Positions 43,286 through 53,118 of a DNA stretch of 56,179 nt are shown here, in pieces. The DNA comes from Gammaproteobacteria bacterium (GTDB lineage: Bacteria; Pseudomonadota; Gammaproteobacteria; Steroidobacterales; Foliamicaceae). The stretch covers positions 1-56,179 of the forward strand of contig JAPOTY010000042.1 of the NCBI GenBank assembly GCA_026708965.1, read 5' to 3'. The notes beneath the pieces are model-generated. The model was not told where the DNA came from, ran no database searches, and saw nothing but the letters and a program-made list of their open reading frames with translations. The stretch's first letter is position 1. The number at the start of each line of letters is the position of its first letter. The position numbers and the translations under genes were made by a program.

Positions 43286-44092
43286 GTGAGCGCCACGGAA
43301 GCCGAAGCCTCCAGCGCCGTTGTGCTGGCGCGGCGCAGCGGCGCCGTGGCCACGGTCCTCATGGACCAGCCCGGCAATCTCAATAGCTTCACGCCGGAAT
43401 TGAGGGAGCAGTTGGCGGCCGCGCTGCAGGATGCGGCGGGCGATCCCTCGGTTCGGGCCATCGTGCTGGGCGGCAGCGGAAGATTCTTCAGCGCCGGAGC
43501 GAACCTTAAGCAGGGCGGCGCGGGGGCGCAGTCGATCCGCGAGATCCTTCTCAAGGAATACAAGCCTGTTTTCGATGCGGTGCTCAAGGCCCCGCAGCCC
43601 GTGGTCGCCGCCGTCCAGGGCGGCGCTGCCGGAATCGGCATGTCCCTGGCGCTGGCCTGCGATCTGGTGGTGATGGAGAAGAGCGCGTTCCTGCTTTGCC
43701 CGTTCTTGAGCATTGGCCTGGTTCCGGATGGCGGTTCCACCTGGACGCTCACCCAAGCCCTGGGCCAGCGAGCGGCCTTTGAGTTCGCCATCAGCGGCGA
43801 CCGCATGCCGGCATCCCGAGCCCGGGAAATGAGCCTGGTCAACCGCCTAGCCGAGCCGGGAAAGACGCTCGAAACCGCTGAAGCCTGGGCCGCGGAGCTA
43901 GCGCTCAAGGCGCCGCTGGCGCTGGCAGCCACCAAAAAGCTCTTCCGCAAGGCGGCAAAGCTTTCCTTCAACGATATGTTCATGGCCGAGGCCGAAGCGC
44001 AGGAAGCCTGCAGCGCCACGGCGGATGCCGCCGAGGGCATCGCGGCGTTCCTGGAGAAGCGGCCGCCGCGCTTCACCGGCGCAAGCTCCTAG
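43286..44092 (+). CDS. Enoyl-CoA hydratase/isomerase family protein
   Basis: The 268-residue product has the crotonase fold: oxyanion-hole segments GSGRFFSAGANLKQG and VQGGAAGIGMSLALACDLVV, then SIGLVPDGGSTWTLTQALGQ. The hydratase pair of Glu residues is not both evident (the second position reads PDGG), so it may be an isomerase or another crotonase. The GTG start is chosen from homology (SATEAEASSAVVLARR then TVLMDQPGNLNSF). No ribosome site is clear. Confidence 0.82.
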   Translation: MSATEAEASSAVVLARRSGAVATVLMDQPGNLNSFTPELREQLAAALQDAAGDPSVRAIVLGGSGRFFSAGANLKQGGAGAQSIREILLKEYKPVFDAVLKAPQPVVAAVQGGAAGIGMSLALACDLVVMEKSAFLLCPFLSIGLVPDGGSTWTLTQALGQRAAFEFAISGDRMPASRAREMSLVNRLAEPGKTLETAEAWAAELALKAPLALAATKKLFRKAAKLSFNDMFMAEAEAQEACSATADAAEGIAAFLEKRPPRFTGASS

Positions 44093-44132
44093 CGCAGGTG
44101 AAGCCTTTTCCCGCCCCTTGGCGCTAGCTGGC

Positions 44133-47100
44133 CTATTGCGCGGGCCTGTAGCGGATTCCGAACAGCAGGCAGTAGAACGCGGGCACCACGCTCAGCGTCA
44201 GGAAGGTGGCGAATACAAGGCCGAAGAAAATGGCCACGGCCATCGAAACGAATAGCGGATCGCCGCCGAACCATAGCGGCAGCAGGCCGCCTGCGGTGGT
44301 GGCGGTGGTGAGCACGATGGGCCGCAGGCGCCGCTGCGCCGCTTCCAGCACGGCCCGGGGCGGATCAAGCCCGTTATCCTCGATTTCGATGCGGATGCGG
44401 TCGAGCAGCACAATGGCGTTATTGATAACGATGCCGGCCAGCGAAATCACCCCCAGCAGCGTCATAAATCCGAAGGATTGGCCGGTGAGCAAAAGGCCGG
44501 CCACCACGCCGATGAGGCCGAAGGGAATTGTGAGCGCCACGATCAGCGGCTTGCGAATAGAGTTGAACTGGCCAACGAGCAGCAGCAGGATGAGCAGGCC
44601 CGCCAAAGGCAGCTTCGCGGCGATGGCATCGTTGGCGCTGGCGGAACTCTCGAAGGTGCCGCCAATTTCATAGCCGTAGCCCGGCGGCCATTGGGCCTGC
44701 TGCCCCGCCAGCCATGCGCCTGCCGCCGCCGCGATGCTGAAGGCCGTGGCGCCGGAGCCGGGATCGAGATCGGCCAGCACCGACAGCGTTCTGGAAAGAT
44801 CGCGGCGCAAAATCCTTGACGGCTCGAACTTAAGCTCGATATCCGCCACCTGCCGCAGCGCCACGTTGCGGCCGGATTGGGCATAAACGTTGATGGATTC
44901 GAGTTTGCCGATATCGTCGCGGCCGCCCGCTTCCGACCGGAGCACCACGGGGATGGCCTTGTCGCCCTCGCGGTACTCGGTCACCGTGGAGCCCGAAAGC
45001 GCGGTGCGCAGCGAAACCGCGATATCCCTATTGGTGATGCCGAACCGGCGCGCCCGGGCGTTATCGATCTTCACCACCAGCTTTTTGGTTTGCGCGCCCC
45101 AATTATCGCTGATATTGCGGGTGCCCGGCAGCGAAGCGAGATGGGCCTTTACATCGGCCGCCAAATCGAACAGCACCGCCTCGTCTTCGCCGGCAAGGCG
45201 GATCCCCACCGGACTGCCGCCGCCCGGGCCTGAGGCCAGCGGCTTGAGCGTTGCGTCGATTCCCGGATGGTTGGCCTCAACGTAGCCGCCCAAGCGCTCC
45301 ATCAGGCCAGGCAGCGCCTCCAGCGAGGAGGCGTTGGCGATGAGCGCCGCGTAGCCGGCATGGCCCTGCACAGGCTGGTAGCCCAAGGCGAAGCGCGGCG
45401 CGGCCGCGCCCACGAAGAAAGCCCAGTTGCGCACCCCCTCGCGGCCGTCGCTCGCAGCCAGCTGCTCGGAAAGGAAGCGCTCGATATCAAGCATGGCGCG
45501 CTCGGTATAGGCGAAGGAGGTTCCGTAAGGCAGCTCGAAATCGCCCGTGAACAACACTTCGGTGCTGTCGGGGAAGAAGCTCTGCTCGACGAAGCGGAAC
45601 ATCCCCAGCGCCGCGGCCAGCAGCCCAAGCGCGCCTAGAACCGTGATCAGCGGGCGGCGCAGAAAAGCCCGGAGAACAACGCGATAGCGGCGGTAGAAGA
45701 TCGTATCGAATTTCGTCTGATCCTTGCCGTCCGCCGCCGCTGCGCCACTGCGACGCTTCACCTTGAGAAACATCATGCACAGCAGCGGGATCATCGTGAT
45801 CGCCAACAGCCAGGAGGACAGCAGCGTAATGGCGATCACCTGCGCCAGCGGCGCCGTGTACTCGCCCACCGCGCTCTCGGCCAGCACAATGGGCAGAAAG
45901 GCGGCGATGGTGGTGAGCGAGGAAACGAGCAGCGGAAAGCGCAGCTCCTTCGCCGAAGCCAAGGCGGCTTCGCGCGCGTTGCTGCCCTCCTGCCTGCGAA
46001 CCAGGATGGACTCGCTCATCACGATGGCGTTATCGACCAGCAGCCCCAGCGCGATGATCAGCGAAACCAGGGACATCTTGTCCAGGCCAATGCCGAAAAA
46101 CCGCATCAGCATCAAGGTGGCCAGGATGGTCATGGGCACCAGCGCGGCCACCACCAGCCCTGTGCGCAGCCCCAGAAACAGCAGCATGCAGGCCAGCACG
46201 ATCCCTACCGCCTGCAAGATGGAGTTCTCGAAGGTCGATACGGCGCGCTCAACCACGTCGGGCTGGAACGCGAGAATATCGAAGTCCACGCCCACCGGGT
46301 AGCGCCCCCCGAGCTCGGCCACCGCGGCGCGAATGTTGAGGCCCAGCTGCACGATATTGCCGCCCTCGCGCATCGAAACAGCCAGCGCCAGCGCCGGCCG
46401 CCCGTTGGCCCGCACCCGGGCTTGCGGCGGATCCGCATAGCCGCGGCGGATTTGGGCCACGTCGCCCAAATACACGGTTTCCGAGGTGCCCGGCAGGGTG
46501 AGCAGGGTGCGGCGCATGTCGTCTAAGGAGGTGAAGTTGCCGGTGGGATCGAGCACGATGCGCTCCGCGGAAGTCTCCACCGCGCCGCCCGGAATAATGA
46601 TGTTGCTCGATTGCAGGATGCTCTGGAGCTGGGCGGCCGAAAGCCCCAGCCCGGCTAGGCGCGCATTGTCGAAATCCACATACACCCGCTCCTCCTGGGC
46701 GCCGTGGATATCGACCTTGGCGACATCTTCGATTTTGAGCAGGAAATCCCGCGCCTGCTCGGCGATCTCCTGCAGCTCCGCGTAGGAGAATCCGTCGGAG
46801 GTAAGCGCCAGCACGGTTCCGAACACCTCGCCGAGCTCGTCGTCCACCACCGGCGCCACGCCTTCGGGCAGTTCGTCGGCAGCCCTATCGACCTTGCGGC
46901 GGAGGCTGTCCCACACCGGGCGCAAATCAGTGACGCTCTCGCGAACCTCCACCGTGACGATGGATTGGCCGGTGCGCGATTCGCTGGTGATATGGGCCAC
47001 TTCGGGGATTTCCTGAATCGCCTTCTCCAGCTTGTCGGTCACCAGCAGCTCCACGCGCTCGGGGGAGGCGCCGGGGAACCGCGTCTTGACGATGGCGTTG

Positions 47101-47228
47101 CGGACGATGAACCCGGGATCCTCCGCGCGCGGCAGCATCCCGTAAGCCGAAATGCCGGCCGCCGCGACCGCCGCAAGGGCCACGAAGGTCACGATCCGGT
47201 TATCGATCGCGTGGCGGGTCAGGTTCAT
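44133..47228 (-). CDS. RND efflux transporter permease
   Basis: The 1031-residue product is a full RND inner-membrane proton antiporter: first membrane helix after MNLTRHAIDNRIVTF, two large periplasmic loops, and the TM4 motif LIIALGLLVDNAIVMSESIL with the proton-relay Asp, plus the second-half VISLAGIVINNAIVLLDRI. It exports drugs, lipophilic compounds or possibly metals with its partner proteins. Last gene of a three-gene operon. Confidence 0.92.
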   Translation of the reverse strand: MNLTRHAIDNRIVTFVALAAVAAAGISAYGMLPRAEDPGFIVRNAIVKTRFPGASPERVELLVTDKLEKAIQEIPEVAHITSESRTGQSIVTVEVRESVTDLRPVWDSLRRKVDRAADELPEGVAPVVDDELGEVFGTVLALTSDGFSYAELQEIAEQARDFLLKIEDVAKVDIHGAQEERVYVDFDNARLAGLGLSAAQLQSILQSSNIIIPGGAVETSAERIVLDPTGNFTSLDDMRRTLLTLPGTSETVYLGDVAQIRRGYADPPQARVRANGRPALALAVSMREGGNIVQLGLNIRAAVAELGGRYPVGVDFDILAFQPDVVERAVSTFENSILQAVGIVLACMLLFLGLRTGLVVAALVPMTILATLMLMRFFGIGLDKMSLVSLIIALGLLVDNAIVMSESILVRRQEGSNAREAALASAKELRFPLLVSSLTTIAAFLPIVLAESAVGEYTAPLAQVIAITLLSSWLLAITMIPLLCMMFLKVKRRSGAAAADGKDQTKFDTIFYRRYRVVLRAFLRRPLITVLGALGLLAAALGMFRFVEQSFFPDSTEVLFTGDFELPYGTSFAYTERAMLDIERFLSEQLAASDGREGVRNWAFFVGAAAPRFALGYQPVQGHAGYAALIANASSLEALPGLMERLGGYVEANHPGIDATLKPLASGPGGGSPVGIRLAGEDEAVLFDLAADVKAHLASLPGTRNISDNWGAQTKKLVVKIDNARARRFGITNRDIAVSLRTALSGSTVTEYREGDKAIPVVLRSEAGGRDDIGKLESINVYAQSGRNVALRQVADIELKFEPSRILRRDLSRTLSVLADLDPGSGATAFSIAAAAGAWLAGQQAQWPPGYGYEIGGTFESSASANDAIAAKLPLAGLLILLLLVGQFNSIRKPLIVALTIPFGLIGVVAGLLLTGQSFGFMTLLGVISLAGIVINNAIVLLDRIRIEIEDNGLDPPRAVLEAAQRRLRPIVLTTATTAGGLLPLWFGGDPLFVSMAVAIFFGLVFATFLTLSVVPAFYCLLFGIRYRPAQ

Positions 47229-47260
47229 GGGGCGGGGCGGCGCGGAACCATGCGCCGCGC

Positions 47261-48427
47261 CTACGGCGCAGCGAGCAGGCGCACGCGCTGGCCGGGCGCT
47301 AGCATCGCCAGGCCGGCGGTTGCCACGTATTCGCCGTCGCTGACGCCATCAACCACCTCAAGGCCCTCCGGCGTAAGCGCGCCGGTGCGCACGTTGCGGC
47401 GCTCGGCGGTGGCGATATTGCCGGCCTCGGGCGCGTTGTCGGACGCGGCCAGCGCCAGCACGAATACGAAGCGCCCCTTTTGGTCCTGCCCCACCGCCTC
47501 CGGCGGCACCAGCACCCCGGACGCATCAGGCCGGCCTTCAACCGCGAAGGTGACTTCCGCCGCCATTCCGGGGCGCACGGCGGCGGCATCGGGGGTTGCG
47601 TTGAGCCGCACCAGCGCAGGAAAACCCGCGGCCCCCGCCGCTGCCGTGCCGACTTCGGCGACGGTGGCATCGAACACCCGGTCCGGCACCGCGCCGAAAA
47701 CCACTTGCGCCGAACGGCCCGCTTTGAGGCCGCCAATAAAGGCCTCCGGCACCATCACCCGCACTTCGGGGCTGCCCTGGGTGTCGATCACCACGATCAC
47801 CGGCTGCCCTGCCCCAACCGCCTCGTTAACATCCACGGCCACCTGCGCTACCGAGCCGTCGTCCGGCGCCGCAAGGCGGGCGTAAGCCACTTGCTGCTCG
47901 GCCAAACGCAACGCCGTGGCCGCCGATTTCTCCGACGCATTCGCCGACTCGTAGGCGGCCCGCGCGGCATCAAGATCGCTCATCGAGGCGATGCCGCCCT
48001 CGTAGAGCGCCACCACCCGCTCGTAGGCGGCCCGCGCATTGCGGGCCTGGGCATGAGCCTGGGCCACGCCGGCCTCAGCCTGCTGGCGTTTGAGTTCCAA
48101 ATCGCCGGAATCGAGTTGCGCCAGCACCTGCCCACGCCGAATCTGGCTGCCCACCTCCACTTCCACGGCGATGACCGTTCCAGCCACTCGGAAGGCCAAA
48201 TCCTGTTCCGAAGCCGCCTGGGCCACGCCCGCAAAAGTGCGGGCGCGCTCGTTCCCCGCCAGGAAGGCGCGGGCGTAGCGCACCGGCCTGATCTCGCTGG
48301 CAACCGCGGGCTGCTGCTCGGCGCACCCAAAAGCCAAACCCGAAGCCAGCAAAACAAAGGCAAGCGCAGGCGCCCAATGCCACGCCCGGAGAATTTCCGC
48401 CTGCCCGGCCGCCGTTCGGGCCATCAT
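47261..48427 (-). CDS. RND periplasmic adaptor (membrane fusion) lipoprotein
   Basis: The 388-residue product has a lipobox (ASGLAFGC) after an N-terminal hydrophobic stretch, then a barrel-sandwich/lipoyl split (LAFRVAGTVIAVEVEVGSQI, then YARLAAPDDGSVAQVAVDVN), an alpha-hairpin (AYERVVALYEGGIASMSDLD) and a beta-barrel domain. It couples the permease to the outer-membrane channel. Its ATG overlaps the TolC stop (ATGA). The start may be the second Met at 48424. Confidence 0.9.
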   Translation of the reverse strand: MMARTAAGQAEILRAWHWAPALAFVLLASGLAFGCAEQQPAVASEIRPVRYARAFLAGNERARTFAGVAQAASEQDLAFRVAGTVIAVEVEVGSQIRRGQVLAQLDSGDLELKRQQAEAGVAQAHAQARNARAAYERVVALYEGGIASMSDLDAARAAYESANASEKSAATALRLAEQQVAYARLAAPDDGSVAQVAVDVNEAVGAGQPVIVVIDTQGSPEVRVMVPEAFIGGLKAGRSAQVVFGAVPDRVFDATVAEVGTAAAGAAGFPALVRLNATPDAAAVRPGMAAEVTFAVEGRPDASGVLVPPEAVGQDQKGRFVFVLALAASDNAPEAGNIATAERRNVRTGALTPEGLEVVDGVSDGEYVATAGLAMLAPGQRVRLLAAP

Positions 48428-50862
48428 CCCGCCTCGCCGCCGCGCTCGTGGTCCGCAAGCCGTTGCAGAAAGCCGGCGCGCTCCTCGGGCGCGGCCAGCG
48501 CCTCGAACTGGCCCACGGCGCGCTCAACGCGCTTGAGATTCACCAGATAGTCGTACACGGCATTGGCCACCCCGCGTTCGCTCGCCAGAGCGCTATTTTG
48601 CGCCTCGAGAAGATCGACCACGCCAACCACGCCCTGCCCGTACGACTGCGTGACCAGCGCCAGCGACTGCCGTGCGCTCTCCGCCGCCGCCTCGGTTTGG
48701 CCCACAACCGCTAAGCTGGCGCGGGCGAACAAAAGCTGCACACGCACGTTCTGCTCGATGCGCTGCGCCGCCAGCTCGCGCTGGCGCCGAGCCCGGTTGA
48801 GCGTGGCCGCGGTTTGCGAGCGGCGGGCGGCGCGGGCGTTGCCTTCAAAGAGGGGCAGCGTAACGGACAGCCCAAGCTGCCAGGACTCGTCCGCCAGCGC
48901 CGGCGCGGCCAAGCCGGAGGGCAGCGGCGGGCCGCTTCCGCCAGCGTTCTCGCGCAGCAGATTGTCCGAAATATTGCCCTGCAACGCCACCTTGGGAAGA
49001 TAGAAGGCTTGGCGGGCGGAATCGAGGCGCCGCTGCTGGGCCGCGATTAAAGCGTCGAGGCTGCGGATTTCCGGCGCCAGATCCACTGCCGCATCCACGA
49101 GGAAATCGCCCAGTGTGCCGAACCGGCTGAGGTCGGCCAAGTAGCGGGGGGCCAAGCTGCCCTTCATCAGGGCGCGGCCCTCAAGTTCGGCTTCCGGCGT
49201 GGCGAACGGCTCGTTGATTGGGCGGTCGAGCACTTGGTTGAGCGACATTTCCGCAGCCATGCGCGTCGCGTAGGCATGGATCCGCTCTGCCCGACGGCGG
49301 GCCAGCTCGCTCTCAAGCCGCAGCCGCTCGCCCGGCCCGGCGGCGCCGATGCGCTCCCGCTCCCGCGCCAAGCGCAGCGACGCCATCGTAAGATCGAGGT
49401 TATTCTGCTGAACCTGCTCCAGCGACTTGCCGCGCAGAACGTTCAAGTAGGCCTCGACCGCTTGGAGCACCACATCGAGCTCCAAGGCCGTCTGGTCCCA
49501 TTCCCTGGACGCTTGCAGCCACTGCTGCACCGCCACGTTGGCGTTGGCTTCATGCGAGAAGACGAGCTGGCTGAGAGTGAGCGCGCCATCCACGTTGCGC
49601 CGCGGCTGCAGGCCGAAGGACGATTCCGCGGCGCGCTTGGAAATAGCCGAACCCGTCATCCCGGCCTCAAGCGCCGGCAGCCGTCTGGCGCGCGCCAAGC
49701 GGACCTCCTCGGCGCCCGCCCGAACCGCCTGCTCTTCGGTCGCCAGCGATAGATTGGCGGCCAGCGCCTCGCGCATGACGCTCTCGATGGTCACGCTGCG
49801 CTCAATGCCCTCGGGCGTTTCAAACAGCCGCGTGGCCTCAAGCAGCGCTTGCAGCGGCGGCATGATGCCCAGCCGCCGCACGGTGCGCATGTTCACCACT
49901 AGGTTCTCCGGCGGAATGATGGCGACCGGAAGCATGGCCGGGTCGTCGCCGAGCAGGATGCGGTAGGCGTTCATGGCAATCCGGCGGGCCAGCAGCGAAA
50001 CATCGATGGCATCCAGCGAAGCCATGATCCCGCGGCTGACATCCGCCGCGGCATAGGAGAAGGACGGCAGCCCGCGCTCGGCGAGGCCATCGGCGAGGCG
50101 CTCGAACTCGCCCGGGGCCAGGCCGTTGAGAGGCGTGAGGTAAACGGCCTCGGCGCCGACAGGCAGGCTGGCGAGCGCGCTTGCGGCGGTTGCGCCCACC
50201 GGCGCCACTTGCAGCGCAATGCCCATGTTCGCCGAAATTTCCTGCAACCGCCCCACAAGCCCGGCGAAGGTGGCCGCCGCCTCTTCATCGACCATAAGGA
50301 CAGCGCTGGAAAAGGCCGCCAGCTCCCGAAACTTGCCGAGGTCGCGCAGGATCGGCCCCGGCGAGGAATAGGCAATATAGGTGAAATTGGCAACGCCGCT
50401 GGCGCCCGAGCGATCGGGGAAGCCCTGAAAACGCGCATCGAACACCGTGGAGGCGATAACCGGTTTGGGCCAAGGCGCGCCGCGGGCCGCCAGTTCGGAG
50501 GAAAGAAGGCCTTGGGTCACGATGATTGCGACTTCATCATTCCCAACCAGCCGCTCCAAGGCTGCGGCGGCGCCCGCCGTGCCGCCATCCGCAGCGAGCA
50601 CGAGTTCATCGGGCAAACGCACATCGAATTCGTCCCGCGCCAGCGCCAGCAGCTCGTTGCGCACCAGCGCGCGGATCTCCGCCGCCAGCGCGTCCTCGCG
50701 GTCGGCCACGAAGGCGATGCGCGCAGGCGGGCGGTGAGCTTTGGCCTGCTGGGCGAAAGCAGGCGGCGTCCACAGCGCGGCTTGCGCAACCACCACGCCG
50801 ACGAGCAGCGCCAACCCCGCTTTCGGGCGGGATTTAAGCGGTTTCCGGAGGCTCGTTTGCAT
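48424..50862 (-). CDS. Fusion of periplasmic-binding-like domain and TolC outer-membrane channel
   Basis: The 812-residue product has a signal peptide (LALLVGVVVAQAALWTPPAF), then about 310 residues resembling an ABC-type substrate-binding protein (IAFVADREDALAAEIRALV; DEVAIIVTQGLLSSELAARG; YAAADVSRGIMASLDAIDV). It ends in a TolC-family outer-membrane factor (from about residue 355: repeats with LSLATEEQAVRAGAEEVRLA and LTLSQLVFSHEANANVAVQQ, closing QSYGQGVVGVVDLLEAQNSA). The fusion is unusual: the extra domain may bind a ligand before export. It is the first gene of the operon. Confidence 0.8.
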   Translation of the reverse strand: MQTSLRKPLKSRPKAGLALLVGVVVAQAALWTPPAFAQQAKAHRPPARIAFVADREDALAAEIRALVRNELLALARDEFDVRLPDELVLAADGGTAGAAAALERLVGNDEVAIIVTQGLLSSELAARGAPWPKPVIASTVFDARFQGFPDRSGASGVANFTYIAYSSPGPILRDLGKFRELAAFSSAVLMVDEEAAATFAGLVGRLQEISANMGIALQVAPVGATAASALASLPVGAEAVYLTPLNGLAPGEFERLADGLAERGLPSFSYAAADVSRGIMASLDAIDVSLLARRIAMNAYRILLGDDPAMLPVAIIPPENLVVNMRTVRRLGIMPPLQALLEATRLFETPEGIERSVTIESVMREALAANLSLATEEQAVRAGAEEVRLARARRLPALEAGMTGSAISKRAAESSFGLQPRRNVDGALTLSQLVFSHEANANVAVQQWLQASREWDQTALELDVVLQAVEAYLNVLRGKSLEQVQQNNLDLTMASLRLARERERIGAAGPGERLRLESELARRRAERIHAYATRMAAEMSLNQVLDRPINEPFATPEAELEGRALMKGSLAPRYLADLSRFGTLGDFLVDAAVDLAPEIRSLDALIAAQQRRLDSARQAFYLPKVALQGNISDNLLRENAGGSGPPLPSGLAAPALADESWQLGLSVTLPLFEGNARAARRSQTAATLNRARRQRELAAQRIEQNVRVQLLFARASLAVVGQTEAAAESARQSLALVTQSYGQGVVGVVDLLEAQNSALASERGVANAVYDYLVNLKRVERAVGQFEALAAPEERAGFLQRLADHERGGEAG

Positions 50863-51182
50863 GGGCCGGGACAGTCCGCCTCGCGTTGCAAGCGCGCCGC
50901 CTTGCGGGTTGTAAGCAGCGCGCCCGCAGGCCGGATCCCCATTCGCGGAACCGACCGCTCAGCAGCGGAAGCATTCTAGCAGCTTCAACCGGCTCACGCG
51001 GCACCCAGGCATTCGCCTCCGACAGCCCGATAGATCGCCCGGGCGAGCGGTTATCAGCCGTTCCGCAGCTTCGGCGCACGAGCTTGGGTTTGCGCAATGC
51101 GCTTAGCCTCGGCCATCACAAGCTTCCATACTCTCCTGAAAATTGATATAATAGTATCTTAAATAAGCAATTTTTTAACGCT
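50863..51182. promoter_or_regulatory. Divergent intergenic region with hipBA promoter
   Basis: A consensus TATAAT lies at 51147-51152 with a poor -35 (TTCCAT at 51124-51129). The hexamer sits inside GATATAATAGTATC (51145-51158), whose four-base arms GATA/TATC could be a HipB operator half-site pair. The hipB ATG at 51183 has an AT-rich leader and no visible ribosome site. The rest, toward the TolC gene, holds nothing I recognise. Confidence 0.45.
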
Positions 51183-51473
51183 ATGAACACTCCGATATTC
51201 TTTTTTAGAACCTCTCGGGAAGTGCAAAATCATTTGGCGGCGGTGCTGCGGCAACGGCGGCGCGCCCGCAAGCACAGCCGGCAAGAGGCAGCGAAGGTAA
51301 GCGGGGTGCCAGCCCCCACCATTCGCCGGTTTGAGACCCGCGGCGAAATTTCGCTGCGCCAATTCCTGATGTTGTGCGCCTTTTATGGCGATCTGAAGCA
51401 TGCCGAGGGGCTGTTTCCCGAGCCCGGCCCCGCCACCATGGATGAGCTGCTGGCCACGCACGACAAAGCGTGA
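51183..51473 (+). CDS. hipB: HipB-like XRE antitoxin/repressor
   Basis: The 96-residue product has an XRE helix-turn-helix (LRQRRRARKHSRQEAAKVSG, then VPAPTIRRFETRGEISLRQF). It is the DNA-binding antitoxin of a HipBA module, expected to repress its promoter and hold the kinase inactive. It overlaps hipA by 4 bp. Some basic N-terminal residues before the HTH are unusual but not informative. Confidence 0.85.
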   Translation: MNTPIFFFRTSREVQNHLAAVLRQRRRARKHSRQEAAKVSGVPAPTIRRFETRGEISLRQFLMLCAFYGDLKHAEGLFPEPGPATMDELLATHDKA

Positions 51474-52738
51474 AAGAGCTGCGAGTCTATTTCCACGGGC
51501 TGGGCGACGGCGCGCCTGCGCTCCTTGGTCGGCTGGGCTATGGCCGCGGGCAACGCCACACGCACTTCGAGATGGATCCTGCATTTCTGCGCCTCGGCGT
51601 CGATCCTTCCCCGCTGCGCCTGGAAAGCCGGACCGGCCTGCAACCCGCGCCCATGCATCCTTTTGAAGGGCTGCATGGGCTTTTCAACGATTCGCTGCCC
51701 GACGGATGGGGGCGCTACTTGATGGACCGGGCCTTCCGCCAACGCGGCCTGGACCTTGACGGCATCACTCCATTGCACCGCTTGGCTGCGATCGGCGCCC
51801 GCGCCATGGGGGCGTTGTCATACGTGCCCGATGCCCACGGCTCGGATGGCCAGGCGGCTCCCCTGGATCTGCCGGCCATCGGACTTGAGGCCACCCGGCA
51901 ATACTTGGGCGACGCTTCCGAAATACTCGACTCCCTCGTCCGCCACGCCTCCCCCTCCGGCGGCGCCCGCCCAAAAATCCTAGTTGGAATCCGCGAAGCC
52001 GACGGCAGCGCCGTTACCGGCGCCGATGACCTGCCGGAAGGCCACAGCCACTGGCTGGCCAAGTTCCCGACAGGCATGTCGGCGACCGACCGGTCCGCCG
52101 GCGCGATCGAGTACCTGTACTCGCGGATAGCCCGCACGGCAGGGATCAAAATGGCCGAAACACGGCTGATCCCGGGCCAGAAGGGCAACGCCTACTTCAT
52201 CACCCGCCGCTTCGACCGCAGCGCCGGCAACCCTCGGCGGCATATCCACAGCGTTGCCGGACTGGTGCATTCCAACTTCCGCATGCCGGACTTCGACTAC
52301 CTCGATCTGCTCAAGCTCAGCGATTGGCTCACGCGGTCCCACGCCGAGAAGACCGAGCTTTTCCGGCGCATGGTGTTTAACGTGGTTGGCGGCAATCGCG
52401 ACGACCACAGCAAAAACTTCGCTTTCGAGATGAAGCCGGGCGGCGAGTGGATCAACGCGCCCGCCTACGATCTCACTTACAACACAGGCTTGGCCGGGCA
52501 TCACAGCATGACCATTCAAGGCAAAGGCCGGGGCTTGGTTCGCGACGACCTCTTGAAGCTGGCGCACACGTCGTCCATCCCCCGCAGCGCCGCTAAGCGC
52601 ATCCTCGACGAGGTGTGCGACGCGTTCTCCGCGTGGGCCAAGGACGCGCCGGCCTTTCCGATCCCGAAAGAGCAGGCAAGCGACATTCAGCGCCACATAG
52701 AACGCCAGCGCTCGCGGCTGCTCCCGCCTAGCGCCTGA
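51470..52738 (+). CDS. hipA: HipA-family serine/threonine kinase toxin
   Basis: The 422-residue product has the HipA arrangement: an N-domain (MKELRVYFHGLGDGAPALLG), the conserved HPFEGLHGLFNDSLPDGWGR segment near residues 62-81, a kinase core with WLAKFPTGMSATD and NVVGGNRDDHSKNFAFEM (catalytic Asp), and YDLTYNTGLAGHH near the metal-binding Asp. HipA-type kinases phosphorylate glutamyl-tRNA synthetase or a related target and induce dormancy. Full length, so the module looks intact. The GTG start overlaps hipB. Confidence 0.9.
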   Translation: MKELRVYFHGLGDGAPALLGRLGYGRGQRHTHFEMDPAFLRLGVDPSPLRLESRTGLQPAPMHPFEGLHGLFNDSLPDGWGRYLMDRAFRQRGLDLDGITPLHRLAAIGARAMGALSYVPDAHGSDGQAAPLDLPAIGLEATRQYLGDASEILDSLVRHASPSGGARPKILVGIREADGSAVTGADDLPEGHSHWLAKFPTGMSATDRSAGAIEYLYSRIARTAGIKMAETRLIPGQKGNAYFITRRFDRSAGNPRRHIHSVAGLVHSNFRMPDFDYLDLLKLSDWLTRSHAEKTELFRRMVFNVVGGNRDDHSKNFAFEMKPGGEWINAPAYDLTYNTGLAGHHSMTIQGKGRGLVRDDLLKLAHTSSIPRSAAKRILDEVCDAFSAWAKDAPAFPIPKEQASDIQRHIERQRSRLLPPSA

Positions 52739-53118
52739 CGCTCCAGTTACCGGCATTGCTGCGCGAGGCTGGCGACGACTATGCGGAAATACGCATATAC
52801 GCGCCTCATTTCTATAGTGTCGGCAGATTTTGTTGTCGATAGTATCGCGGATGGCCCATCTCCCATTTCGCGTCTCCCTGGTTTTAGGCCACAAGCGTCC
52901 GAATGGGCGAAGTAGTATCCGATAGCGGTAAGACGCGCGGCAGGGGCGGCCTTTTCGTTCTTGCACAACATGGCATTAGGTGGCTAATGAACCTTCGTTG
53001 TGGCTCGGATTCAAGAGAACGGTCGCCAGAAATCATCTCTGAAACGGCTCGGATTAGAGGAGAACGGCCAAAACTAGCCACTTCATCGCAGCCTTTAGCA
53101 GCTCAGTAACGGTGGTGG
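52739..53118. other. Gene-free stretch with degenerate direct repeats
   Basis: No coding frame with family resemblance is seen. GGCTCGGATTCAAGAGAACGG (53002-53021, read across one gap) recurs as GGCTCGGATTAGAGGAGAAC (53046-53065), spaced 44 bp. An inverted pair CTAGCCAC/GTGGCTAG (53075-53082 and 53114-53121) spans the end of the neighbouring minus-strand gene and could be a weak terminator. These might be relics of a mobile insertion. Confidence 0.35.
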
